Part shown: positions 1 to 8,323 of the stretch, one piece after another
How the letters are laid out: each line of letters begins with the position of its first letter
Numbering within the stretch: the stretch's first letter is position 1
Assembly (NCBI RefSeq): GCF_019457615.1
Contig: NZ_CP080414.1
Span: forward strand, 1,734,501-1,798,500
Direction: 5' to 3'
DNA from: Shewanella zhangzhouensis
GTDB taxonomy: Bacteria > Pseudomonadota > Gammaproteobacteria > Enterobacterales > Shewanellaceae
Length of the DNA stretch: 64,000 nt
The notes under the pieces: model-generated
What the model saw: the letters and a program-made list of their open reading frames with translations, nothing else
What the model was told of the DNA's origin: nothing
The model's database searches: none
Program-made: the position numbers and the translations under genes

Positions 1-1655
1 GGAACAATGGCACCCATGTGCTGGATGCCGGCGATATTGACTCCAACTTCAGTCAGTTCATCCACTCACCGGGTGAGAGTGAGATTGAGCAGGTGCAATT
101 CAACACCAACTGGTACCCCGAGTTCAGCGAGCATCTGGTGAAGGTGGACTTTGGCGCGGCTTACACCAAGCAGACCATGTCGGGCACCAGTGCCTGGAGC
201 GGCCTGCGTGGCGGCCCCGGATTTAATCCGTCCTATGCGGAAATTTTCCCCGATGCCATGTTTGTGTTGCAGGATGCCTCCGGCTTGCTTGATGCCCTTG
301 GCGGTGGCGGCAGTGCACTCATGCCCGATTACTACTACGCCTACAATTTCGATGAGGCCGTCGCCCGCCAGCTGGCCTTTATCACCCCCGAGATAGCCGG
401 TGACAACTATTACTCCATCGATCCTTACTTTGATGGCATCGACAGCGCCACCCTGGTGGAAGAAAAGACTCTGGCGCTTTATCTCACCACCCAATGGGGT
501 TTTGACATTGGCAATGTGCCGGTGAATGTGAATCTGGGGCTCAGATACGAGCAAACCGATGCATCGAGCACCGTGAAACAGCGGGTGGAGAGTCAGGTGG
601 TGTGGGCAAGTCCCACCGAGTGGATCATGCAGTATGCTCCCGGTGGCGATGATAACTACTTCACCCAGGGCGGTGATTACGATGTCTGGCTGCCGATGCT
701 GGATATCAGCGCCGAGCCGCTGGAAGATGTCGTCGTGCGCTTCTCCGCCGGTAAAACCATCGCAAGGCCTTTGCTTGGTGATATGGTGGCCGGCAGAAAC
801 CTGAGCGGCAGCCCCAAGATTGGTGCCCGCCGTGGCAGCCTTGGTAACCCCGGGCTGTTGCCGCTGGAATCGGTCAATCTGGATTTGTCATTTGAGTACT
901 ACTATGGCGATGCGAGCTACGCCTCGGTTGGCTTGTTTAAAAAGTACGCCGATAACTATGTGTCTCAAAAAACCACTCAGCTGACCATCGAAGGGTTACA
1001 CGACGTCTATAACAGCCCCCGTTATCAGGAGGCTATCAGCCAGCTTGAAGCGGCAGGTACGCCGGTCAGCGAAAACAGCATCTTTGCCCAGATGATTGCC
1101 AATGGACATGGCAATGCCGATGGCCAGATAGTGCCCCTTGCCAGCGACCCGCTGATTGTATGGGATATCACCAGTCCCTTTAACAGTGACAGCAAGACAG
1201 TCCAGGGGATAGAGCTGGCGCTGCAGCATGTGTTTGGCGAAACCGGCTTTGGTGTGGGTGTTAACGGTACCTTCGTCGAAGGGGATGTGACCTACGATCC
1301 CTATAGCCTGGCACCGCAAAATCCGCTCAGTGGTATCGGTGATTCGGCTAACTTCCAGGCCTTTTATGAGAAAGATGGCTTGTCGGTGAAGTTGACTTAC
1401 GCCTGGCGAGACAGCTACCTGATTGGTGTGGGTCAGTCCCAGGGCTCTGCCGATGCACCCCCACAGTTTGCCAAGACCTTCGGCCAGCTCGATGCCAGCA
1501 TCAACTACGATGTGAACGAGCATCTGACGGTGTTTTTTGAGGGCATTAACCTCAATAACGAAACCGAAGAAGGGTATGGCCGATTCGAGGAGCAGTTCCT
1601 GTTTGCCCGGCAGTACGGCAGCCGTTACTCCCTCGGCGCCCGGGTGCGCTTCTAA
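1..1655 (+). CDS. TonB-dependent receptor, C-terminal part (5' end outside window)
   Basis: The frame is open from the first bases of the window (codons from position 3) with no stop, so this is the distal part of a longer gene. About 550 residues are visible. They end in a typical outer-membrane C-terminus (RYSLGARVRF, final Phe) and alternate short aromatic-rich beta-strand segments with polar loops, as in a TonB-dependent receptor barrel. The visible part is clearly paralogous to the barrel of the receptor encoded at 2762-5665: both share FYEKDGL, WRDS/WRDT, FGQLD, EGIN and YGR(F/Y)EEQ in the same order. The plug domain and signal peptide lie upstream of the window. The likely role is TonB-driven import of a carbohydrate (probably an oligosaccharide) across the outer membrane. 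That follows from the neighbouring beta-glucoside genes and is inference. A strong terminator follows 28 bases after the stop. Confidence 0.9.
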   Translation, partial: NNGTHVLDAGDIDSNFSQFIHSPGESEIEQVQFNTNWYPEFSEHLVKVDFGAAYTKQTMSGTSAWSGLRGGPGFNPSYAEIFPDAMFVLQDASGLLDALGGGGSALMPDYYYAYNFDEAVARQLAFITPEIAGDNYYSIDPYFDGIDSATLVEEKTLALYLTTQWGFDIGNVPVNVNLGLRYEQTDASSTVKQRVESQVVWASPTEWIMQYAPGGDDNYFTQGGDYDVWLPMLDISAEPLEDVVVRFSAGKTIARPLLGDMVAGRNLSGSPKIGARRGSLGNPGLLPLESVNLDLSFEYYYGDASYASVGLFKKYADNYVSQKTTQLTIEGLHDVYNSPRYQEAISQLEAAGTPVSENSIFAQMIANGHGNADGQIVPLASDPLIVWDITSPFNSDSKTVQGIELALQHVFGETGFGVGVNGTFVEGDVTYDPYSLAPQNPLSGIGDSANFQAFYEKDGLSVKLTYAWRDSYLIGVGQSQGSADAPPQFAKTFGQLDASINYDVNEHLTVFFEGINLNNETEEGYGRFEEQFLFARQYGSRYSLGARVRF

Positions 1656-1683
1656 GCTTATTCCTGTAAAACAGGCATAGATG

Positions 1684-1712
1684 AAAAACGCCGGGCATTG
1701 CCCGGCGTTTTT
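1684..1712 (+). terminator. Rho-independent terminator after first TonB receptor
   Basis: A perfect 9-bp GC-rich stem (1688-1696 with 1700-1708) with a 3-nt loop is followed by a T run and preceded by an A run. It ends the receptor transcript and could also serve the converging DUF2797 gene, whose stop is at 1754. Confidence 0.9.
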
Positions 1713-1753
1713 ATGTGGCTGGTGGAATGTGAGTCAGGCTCCGCACTCATCAC

Positions 1754-2572
1754 TCAGCATTCAAAACTGATTTCGTAGCCCGTGTATTTGCGAATATTGA
1801 TTACACCGGTATCAAAAATCAGGTACTGGCCCTTGATGCCGGTCAGCACCGCATCGATAAGCGGTTCCTTGTCCAGGTTGAATGACTTCACCTTGGTGGG
1901 AAACGCTGACACCGGGAACGCAATGGGCTGTGGTTGGCTCACCAGTTCCTGCACCGCATCCTCGCCATATTGATTGCGAACCTCTGCAATCACAGGCGCC
2001 ACTTCACTGAGTAAACGCGCGGCTTCGGCGGCCAAATCCATATTGGCATTGTTACCCTTGAGCATGGCCTGCCAGTGGGTTTTATCGGCCACGAGCTTGG
2101 CGATTTCCACTTCAATCAGCCCCGATATTTTACGGGAAGCCACTTTGAGAATAGGCAGACCCTGTGTTGCGCCCTGATCTATCCAGCGGGTAGGGATCTG
2201 GGTGTGACGGGTAATGCCCACCTTAAGCCCGGATGTGTTCGACAGGTACACAAAGTGGGGCACAAAGCAGTGGCTGTCGCCCCACTCAGGCTCGCGGCAG
2301 GTACCCTGGTCGTAATGGCAGGTTTCGGGTTTCAGGATGCACATGTCGCAGCTGGCGAGTTTTTGCATGCACACATAGCAGTGGCCTTCGGAGTAGCTTT
2401 TCTTGGTCTTCTTGCCGCAATTACAGCAATAGATATTGCCCGAGAAGATGAGCTTCACTGGCTTTCCAATCAGCGGATTCAGTGCGATTTCGTGCTCACC
2501 AATGGGCAGGCGATAACTGGCCTGACCCTGCTCATCGAGCCCGGTGCGCATTTTTCTTAATGTTCCTTGCAT
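1754..2572 (-). CDS. DUF2797 family protein, zinc-ribbon-like with GIY-YIG-like segment
   Basis: 272 residues, close to the usual DUF2797 length. Residues about 48-110 are Cys-rich (CCNCGKK, HCYVC, CDMCILKP, TCREPEWGD), which suggests one or two structural metal sites. Right after this, FVYLS...LKVGITR and TRWIDQGA have the spacing of the GIY-YIG nuclease core (strand, strand, then an Arg helix). A GIY-YIG relationship is my inference, not an established function. The protein ends in a beta-rich region finishing EISFEC. It sits alone on the minus strand between the two TonB receptors and has no obvious link to sugar use, so it may simply be a bystander. Function is unknown. Confidence 0.8.
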   Translation of the reverse strand: MQGTLRKMRTGLDEQGQASYRLPIGEHEIALNPLIGKPVKLIFSGNIYCCNCGKKTKKSYSEGHCYVCMQKLASCDMCILKPETCHYDQGTCREPEWGDSHCFVPHFVYLSNTSGLKVGITRHTQIPTRWIDQGATQGLPILKVASRKISGLIEVEIAKLVADKTHWQAMLKGNNANMDLAAEAARLLSEVAPVIAEVRNQYGEDAVQELVSQPQPIAFPVSAFPTKVKSFNLDKEPLIDAVLTGIKGQYLIFDTGVINIRKYTGYEISFEC

Positions 2573-2659
2573 AACACTCTCAATTGCGTTGGAGCCGTCT
2601 GCGGTGGCGCTGGCTCTTTTTGAATTTGCCCAGAGTGTACCAGTCTTGGCCTGGAAGAT

Positions 2660-2686
2660 AAAAAAAGCCGCGGCAGATGCCGCGGC
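2660..2686 (-). terminator. Terminator of minus-strand TonB receptor
   Basis: The arm gccgcggc is repeated at 2667-2674 and 2679-2686. It is self-complementary, so the two copies form a stem with a 4-nt loop. Read on the minus strand the stem runs into seven U. It lies about 75 bases after the receptor stop codon. Confidence 0.85.
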
Positions 2687-2761
2687 AAAGACCTCACCCT
2701 TGGGCCGCTACCTGGCGGTGTTGGCCCCGGGCTTTCCCACTTAAGTACACAAGCAAAGGTG

Positions 2762-5665
2762 TCAGAAGTTGTAACGTGCGCCTATGGAGTAACGGGCGGA
2801 GTTTTGCTGAGCCAGCAGCATCTGCTCCTCATAACGGCCGTAAACGCGTTTTTCCTGTTCCAGAATGTTGATGCCTTCTGCGAAGATGGACAGGTTATCG
2901 GTGAGCTGATAGCTCACGCTGATGTCCAGCTGACCAAAGGCTTCGGTAAACTGCGGTGCAGGACCACCGGCTTCTGCCTGACCCATGCCTGACAGGAAGG
3001 TGTCACGCCAGTTGTAGGCCAGACGACCCTGCAGGCCATCTTTCTCATAGAACACGGAGAAGTTGGCGGTGTCTGACATGCCGGGCAGGGCAAACTGCTC
3101 ATCCACACGCTCAACGTCGTAATCAATGTCACCATTCACCAGGGTGTAGTTAACGGCAAAGCCGAAGCCTGAATCCCACAGCCAATGTTGCCAGGCCAGC
3201 TCAACGCCGTTGATGTTCATCTGGTTCACGTTGTTGGGCTTTTTGATGTTCCAGCTGGCGACCGGATCGCTGCCGTCCTGTTCAACACGGTTGTCAGCGT
3301 TACCGTAACCATTGTCGAGCAGCCACTGGAACACGGCTTCATCACTTGGGGTTTCGTTATTGGCAATCAGCTCAGCACGGGCCTGCTCGGCGGCAGCGCC
3401 CAGGTATGGGTCACGCAGCCAGTCGTACTTCACTTCTTCGATGACGTCGGCGAGGAAGTTATCGACTTCTTTATTGAAGTAACCAACAGACACATAGCTG
3501 GCGTCGTCGTAGTAGTACTCCAGCGACAGATCGATGTTGTTGGAGCTGTATGGCTTGAGTCCGGGGTTACCCGCAAAGCCGGTGCGCGAACCCACTTTGG
3601 GGATAGGCGTCAGCGAGGTGGTAGCGCGCATAGCGCCCAGATTTGGACGGGCCATGGTGCGACTGTAGGAGAAACGCGCCATCACGTTTTCCATCAGCTC
3701 CAGATTGATATCCAGATTCGGCAGGAACTCTTTGTAGTCGTGGCTTTCGTCACTGAACGTGAAATCGTCGGCAAAGACGGTTTGCCACTCGGTGGGGTTG
3801 AGCCACACCAGTTTTTCGGCCTCCTGCTGCATGGAGCTGGCAATGACATCGGTTTGCTCATAGCGCAGGCCGGCAACGATGTTCAATGGCATGTTATTGA
3901 ACTCGCTGTCGATATTTACCTGTATATAGGCTGCTGTGGTGTCTTCTTTGATCCGGTGGTCGTCCTGCCATGGCGCGGACACGTATTCCACATCGTACAG
4001 GGCCTGGGCTTTGTCCATGGCCGCTTGCTGATTGTAGGTATAGTAGTAAGGGATCAGCAGATCGCTGCCGCCGCCGCTGAAATCGGACAGGAAGTCACTG
4101 CCCAGGCCAACGTAGCTCACATCATCCTTCCACAGCCCCATATTGCCATACCAACCGGCGCTGATAGGGCCTGTGTAAGAGCCCTGGGCGTGGGTTTCCA
4201 TGGAGGTGAAAGACACACCAAAGTCGATGGAGGACAGGGCGTCACTGTTTTCGTTCAGCCAGCGACCGTCAAATTGATACTGGTTTACATCGGTCTCGTT
4301 ACGGCCTGCGCGCACACCGGCAAACAGAGAGGCGTAATGCTCGGGCAGCAGATGTGGTTCGCCGTTGGGGTTCAGGGTGCCATAGTTGGCGCCAAGTAAT
4401 GGGATTTCGGTACCTGTGGCATCGTAGGTTTTATCGGCCACGTTCAATGCACCAAGGATAAAGAAGATATTGTCGGCGTAATTGCCCAACTTCCCTTCGG
4501 CGGTGGCGTTGGAGTCGTGGGCATCGAAGCTCAGCAGCAGGTTATCCGTGGCCTGCCATTCGATATTGAAACCCAGCGACTTGTTGATATTGTCAGAGGC
4601 GTTCTGATTCATGGTGCCCGAGTAATCACCACCCACTTCGGTCACATAGTCAAAAGTGCCGTTTTCATTGATATGGGCGTAGGTGGCGTTGCCCGGACCC
4701 GAGAACCATAGACCCCAGGTATCTGTATTTGATACATCAGACAGCTTGGAATAGGTGTAATCCAGGGTCATTTCAATGGTATCGGATGGCGCATACTGGA
4801 ACACCAGCTGGGCGTTGGTACGCTCACGCTCGGTATCCTGACTGGCATAGCCGATGTTACGGGCATAGAAGGTGTTGCCGTAGGGGTTTTTGTTCTCGTT
4901 TACCACAACCGCATTGGGGTTCAGTTCGCCGTGAATGTTCTGGCGCCAGCCATCGATGGTGGCTTTCTTGAGGTTGCTGTCACGTTCCTGATAAGAGGCA
5001 TTCAGCCCGAAGCCCAGGGTGTCGTCCAGGAAGGTGTTGCTGAAAATACCGGAGATTTCGGGGGTGATGGAGCTGCCATCTTCCACATTGGTGTCGTGAT
5101 GACCCTTAACGCCGAAACTGGCCACCAAACCACGGGTATCGAAGGGGCGGGCAGTGCGGATATTGATGGTAGAACCCATACCACCTGAGCTGATGTCCGA
5201 CTTGCTGGTCTTGTAAACTTCGACACCACTGACTGCATCGGATGACAGGTTGGCGAATTCGAAAGAGCGGGTGGACTCACCGGCCACCTGGGCGGTGGGC
5301 ATGGTGCGATTGTTCAGCAGCACCAGGTTAAAATCCGGGCCAAGGCCGCGCACAGTCACCTTACTACCTTCGCCGTTAATACGGTCGATAGACACACCGG
5401 TAATACGCTGCAGTGATTCGGCGAGGTTGGTGTCGGGGAATTTACCGATATCTTCGGCAGAAATGGCGTCTACCACACCGGCAGACTGACGTTTCAGTTC
5501 CATCGACTTGGCCTGTGAGCCGCGGATACCTTTCACCTGAATGACTTCGATATTGCCTTCGGCAATGGGGGCTTCTTCGGCCATAACAGGCACGGCAGTC
5601 AACAGGCCCATCATCAGTGAAACCTGGGTAGCCAACATGGATTTTTTGAATTGTAAGGGTCGCAT
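2762..5665 (-). CDS. TonB-dependent receptor (carbohydrate type), full length
   Basis: The start is placed at 5665 (MRPLQFKKSM), 16 codons inside the longest frame, because AGGAGAGG lies 7 bases upstream and a clean signal peptide follows (hydrophobic core to VPVMA). This gives 967 residues. After the signal comes a TonB-box-like segment (IEVIQVKGIRGS), then a plug domain of the large-receptor type (ISAEDIGKFPDTNLAESLQ, RITGVSIDR, TVRGLGPDFNLVLLNNR), then a 22-strand-type barrel ending in ARYSIGARYNF. This architecture matches the TIGR01782-like receptors used for oligosaccharide import in Xanthomonas, Caulobacter and marine gammaproteobacteria. The promoter carries the same 16-bp operator as the beta-glucosidase operon, so the likely cargo is a beta-glucoside or glucan oligomer. 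The regulon link is strong; the substrate is inferred. Confidence 0.93.
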   Translation of the reverse strand: MRPLQFKKSMLATQVSLMMGLLTAVPVMAEEAPIAEGNIEVIQVKGIRGSQAKSMELKRQSAGVVDAISAEDIGKFPDTNLAESLQRITGVSIDRINGEGSKVTVRGLGPDFNLVLLNNRTMPTAQVAGESTRSFEFANLSSDAVSGVEVYKTSKSDISSGGMGSTINIRTARPFDTRGLVASFGVKGHHDTNVEDGSSITPEISGIFSNTFLDDTLGFGLNASYQERDSNLKKATIDGWRQNIHGELNPNAVVVNENKNPYGNTFYARNIGYASQDTERERTNAQLVFQYAPSDTIEMTLDYTYSKLSDVSNTDTWGLWFSGPGNATYAHINENGTFDYVTEVGGDYSGTMNQNASDNINKSLGFNIEWQATDNLLLSFDAHDSNATAEGKLGNYADNIFFILGALNVADKTYDATGTEIPLLGANYGTLNPNGEPHLLPEHYASLFAGVRAGRNETDVNQYQFDGRWLNENSDALSSIDFGVSFTSMETHAQGSYTGPISAGWYGNMGLWKDDVSYVGLGSDFLSDFSGGGSDLLIPYYYTYNQQAAMDKAQALYDVEYVSAPWQDDHRIKEDTTAAYIQVNIDSEFNNMPLNIVAGLRYEQTDVIASSMQQEAEKLVWLNPTEWQTVFADDFTFSDESHDYKEFLPNLDINLELMENVMARFSYSRTMARPNLGAMRATTSLTPIPKVGSRTGFAGNPGLKPYSSNNIDLSLEYYYDDASYVSVGYFNKEVDNFLADVIEEVKYDWLRDPYLGAAAEQARAELIANNETPSDEAVFQWLLDNGYGNADNRVEQDGSDPVASWNIKKPNNVNQMNINGVELAWQHWLWDSGFGFAVNYTLVNGDIDYDVERVDEQFALPGMSDTANFSVFYEKDGLQGRLAYNWRDTFLSGMGQAEAGGPAPQFTEAFGQLDISVSYQLTDNLSIFAEGINILEQEKRVYGRYEEQMLLAQQNSARYSIGARYNF

Positions 5666-5764
5666 CAAGTTCCTCTCCTTTATACCCGGAACCGCATCAG
5701 GGGTTCGGGACATTATTGTTGTAAAGCTTACTTGCTGGCATACAACTCTCCCTTGTCAGCACAA

Positions 5765-5809
5765 ATGTAAGCGCTTACATAAGTTAGGTTGAGTAAGGTT
5801 TTATGTCAA
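5765..5809 (-). promoter_or_regulatory. Receptor promoter with overlapping LacI-type operator
   Basis: On the minus strand a consensus TTGACA (5804-5809) is followed after 17 bases by TAACTT (5781-5786). Directly next to it is a perfect 16-bp palindrome ATGTAAGCGCTTACAT (5765-5780) that would cover the transcription start. The central GCGC and flanking AAGC/GCTT are typical of LacI-family operators. A near-identical site is at 9800-9815, so the LacI protein encoded at 5947-6945 is the obvious repressor. Confidence 0.8.
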
Positions 5810-5901
5810 CCACTCTGATGGTGGATGTTGAATAAATGTTTTGTTTGAATGCAGGAGTTGGTGTTTTGCTTTTGTTTTTAAAGGAATTTTATTCGGCCAG
5901 A

Positions 5902-5933
5902 AAAAAGGGTGAGCACGCTGGCTCACCCTTTTT
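5902..5933 (-). terminator. Terminator after lacI-family gene
   Basis: A long stem (AAAAAGGGTGAGC at 5902-5914 pairing with 5921-5933) ends in a T run on either strand. It lies 14 bases beyond the stop of the LacI-type gene and closes the minus-strand beta-glucoside operon. Confidence 0.85.
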
Positions 5934-5946
5934 ATGATAAAAATGC

Positions 5947-6945
5947 TTAACGTGTGATAACAGAATCGCGAACCACCAACTCAGGCTCAAAGCGGTGGCA
6001 AAAAGTCACGTCGGTTTGGTCATACACCTCGCGCAGTACCCAATGGGCCGCCATGCGTCCCATGTCCTGAATGGGGTTACACACGGTGGTCAGTTTGGGC
6101 GAGATATAACGGGGGAAGGGGATATTATCGAATCCCACAAAGGAGATATCTTCCGGCACCCGCAGACCCCGCTCCAAACACTGGGCGATGGCGCCCGATG
6201 CCATCTGATCGTTTGCGCACACCACAGCGGTAAAGTCCCGTCCCCGGGAGAGCAACTCAGCCATGGCCTCATAGCCACCTTCTTCACGAAAGTCCCCTTC
6301 ATAAAAGAGGTTTTCATCAAAGGCAATGCCTTGCTCGGCCAATGCCTGGCGATGACCTTCGAGACGTTCTCTGGCATCGAGCTTAAACAGCGGCCCTGAG
6401 ATATAGGCTATCTGTTTGTGGCCCTTTTCCAGTACATGGCGGCTGGCGAGCAGACCACCCTGAAGGTTATTCAGGTGCACGCAGCGCTCATCGATGCCAT
6501 CCACATGCCGGTTTATCAGTACCACCGGGGTTTTCCCCTGACACAGCTCAACCAAATAGCCGTTGGAGAGGATTTCGGCATCCACAATCAGGGCGTCACA
6601 GCCCCGGGAGAGCAGAAACTCCACACCGTCTTTTTCCTGCGCCGCATCGCTGTGACCGGCTGCGATGATAACGTGCTTATTGGCAGCCCGCAGCGCCGAT
6701 TCCACCTCCCGCATCATGGGGCCGTAGAAGGGACCATCCAGCTGCGACACCAGTACTCCCACGCTGTTTGAGCGGTTGGAGGCCAGTGATTGGGCGATGG
6801 TATTGGGGCGATAGTCCAGCTTTGCCATGGCATCGTGGACCTTTTGACGGGTCTTGTCACTGACCTTGCCGGTGTTGTTCACCACCCTGGAAACGGTCGC
6901 CAGTGACACGCCTGCCAGAAAGGAAACATCATAAATAGTGGCCAT
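5947..6945 (-). CDS. bglR: LacI-family transcriptional regulator of the beta-glucoside regulon
   Basis: 332 residues, normal for the family. The N-terminal helix-turn-helix (ATIYDVSFLAGVS, LATVSRVVNN) and hinge (YRPNTIAQSLAS) are intact. The periplasmic-binding-protein-like effector domain includes VGVLV, ISGP, ANDQMASGA and ISFVGFDNIPF. Third gene of an apparent operon after the GH1 glucosidase and the symporter, 26 bases downstream of the symporter stop, with AAGGAAAG before its ATG. Two matching operators (5765-5780, 9800-9815) overlap promoters of the receptor and the divergent sugar operons, so it probably represses both and releases on binding a beta-glucoside or its product. Regulators in this position are called BglR in Shewanella sugar-regulon reconstructions; I use the symbol on context. 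Confidence 0.88.
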   Translation of the reverse strand: MATIYDVSFLAGVSLATVSRVVNNTGKVSDKTRQKVHDAMAKLDYRPNTIAQSLASNRSNSVGVLVSQLDGPFYGPMMREVESALRAANKHVIIAAGHSDAAQEKDGVEFLLSRGCDALIVDAEILSNGYLVELCQGKTPVVLINRHVDGIDERCVHLNNLQGGLLASRHVLEKGHKQIAYISGPLFKLDARERLEGHRQALAEQGIAFDENLFYEGDFREEGGYEAMAELLSRGRDFTAVVCANDQMASGAIAQCLERGLRVPEDISFVGFDNIPFPRYISPKLTTVCNPIQDMGRMAAHWVLREVYDQTDVTFCHRFEPELVVRDSVITR

Positions 6946-6971
6946 ATGCGCGGGCTTTCCTTGTACTACAT

Positions 6972-8306
6972 CTATGTGCCTGAATGCTTTTGTTGCAAAG
7001 ATACACTGATCTCGGCAACGCGTTGGCTGTTCAGTTTATAGTGTCGCATCACAAAGGCAACTGCGATTGATGCCAGAGCAGGGTAGAGGGTAAAGCACAA
7101 TAAAATGCCCGCCCGGGTTTCTTCGGTTTGCACGACATCGGGGCGATAGCCGTAAGCGGCAAGCAACCAGCCGCCCAGGGCGCCACCAATGGCAAGCCCA
7201 AGCTTGATAAAGAAAATCACCGACGAGTAGACCAATCCTGTGGTGCGAACGCCGGTTTTAAACTGGCCGTAGTCCACGGTATCGGCCATTTTCGCCCACA
7301 GGAGTGGGGTGCCCATGTTAATGGTAAAGTTCCAGGCGATGTAAAACACCAGCGCCAGCACGTACTGGTCGGCCGGTACAAACCAGGCTGCCATACAGAG
7401 CGCGGCGGCAATCAGTTGCAGCCGGATATAGGCTTTCACCTTGCACATTTTATCGGCGAGTTTCTTGGCGAGTGCTACCCCAAAGATATTGCCAACCACA
7501 CCGCTGGTGACAAACACACTTATCATGTCTTCACGCCCGAGGAAGTATTTGACGTAGTAGATGGCAAGGGTGGATTTAAGCACCAATCCGGTCAGCAAAA
7601 AGATGGCTGCCGCCGACAATACCCGCCATTGGTCATTGGCCCACAGGGCGGCAGCGGCCGCCTTGAAGTTGCCGCTGCTGTCATCTGTGCTGAAATCGCG
7701 CTCTTTGGTACCGATAAAGCACAGTAAAAACATCACAGCACCGACAATACTCATCGCCAGTATGGTGAGCTGATAACCTTTGGCTTTATCGCCCTGACCA
7801 AAAAAATCCACCAGGGGCAGGGTAAGGGCACTGACCATCACGCCGCCGAGCATGGCAAATACGAAGCGATAAGATTGAACCGACACCCTTTCGGCGGGGT
7901 TGGTGGTCAAGGCAGCGCCAAGGGCACAGTAAGGAATATTGATAGCCGTGTAGGCCAGCATCAAGAGTGCATAAGTCGCAAAGGCATACCACTCCTTGCC
8001 ACTTTCACTCAAATCCGGGGTGGTAAAGGCGAGCACACTGATGGCGGCAAAAGGAAAGGCAAACCACAGCAAGTACGGGCGGTAGCGGCCCCAGCGGGTG
8101 TTGGTGCGGTCAGCCAGATAGCCCATCAGGGGATCCGTGACCGCATCCATGATGCGTACGGCCAAAAACATGGTGCCCACATAGGCCGCCGATATACCAA
8201 AGATATCGGTGTAGAAGAACGTCAGGAACAGCATGACGGTTTGAAAAACGATGTTGCTGGCAGTATCTCCCAGCCCATAAGCAATTTTTTCTCTGACGCT
8301 CAGCAT
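6972..8306 (-). CDS. Glycoside-pentoside-hexuronide (GPH) type sugar:cation symporter
   Basis: Start set at 8306 (MLSVREKIAYGLGD), 50 codons inside the longest frame, because GGAGG lies 6 bases upstream and this matches the family N-terminus. 444 residues with about 12 membrane segments. The family motif region is clear: YGLGDTASNIVFQ, then DAVTDPLMGYLADRTNTRWGRYRPYLLW, the GPH/MelB signature between helices 2 and 3. Gene order (17 bases after the GH1 gene) suggests it brings intact beta-glucosides such as cellobiose across the inner membrane with H+ or Na+. The substrate is inferred from context only. Confidence 0.9.
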   Translation of the reverse strand: MLSVREKIAYGLGDTASNIVFQTVMLFLTFFYTDIFGISAAYVGTMFLAVRIMDAVTDPLMGYLADRTNTRWGRYRPYLLWFAFPFAAISVLAFTTPDLSESGKEWYAFATYALLMLAYTAINIPYCALGAALTTNPAERVSVQSYRFVFAMLGGVMVSALTLPLVDFFGQGDKAKGYQLTILAMSIVGAVMFLLCFIGTKERDFSTDDSSGNFKAAAAALWANDQWRVLSAAAIFLLTGLVLKSTLAIYYVKYFLGREDMISVFVTSGVVGNIFGVALAKKLADKMCKVKAYIRLQLIAAALCMAAWFVPADQYVLALVFYIAWNFTINMGTPLLWAKMADTVDYGQFKTGVRTTGLVYSSVIFFIKLGLAIGGALGGWLLAAYGYRPDVVQTEETRAGILLCFTLYPALASIAVAFVMRHYKLNSQRVAEISVSLQQKHSGT

Positions 8307-8323
8307 GGCGACCTCCGTTATTA

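Noticed and set aside
3185..4399. Long plus-strand open frame opposite the second TonB receptor
   Set aside because: It is antisense to a receptor with clear motifs, has no recognisable domain, and arises from the codon use of the real gene.
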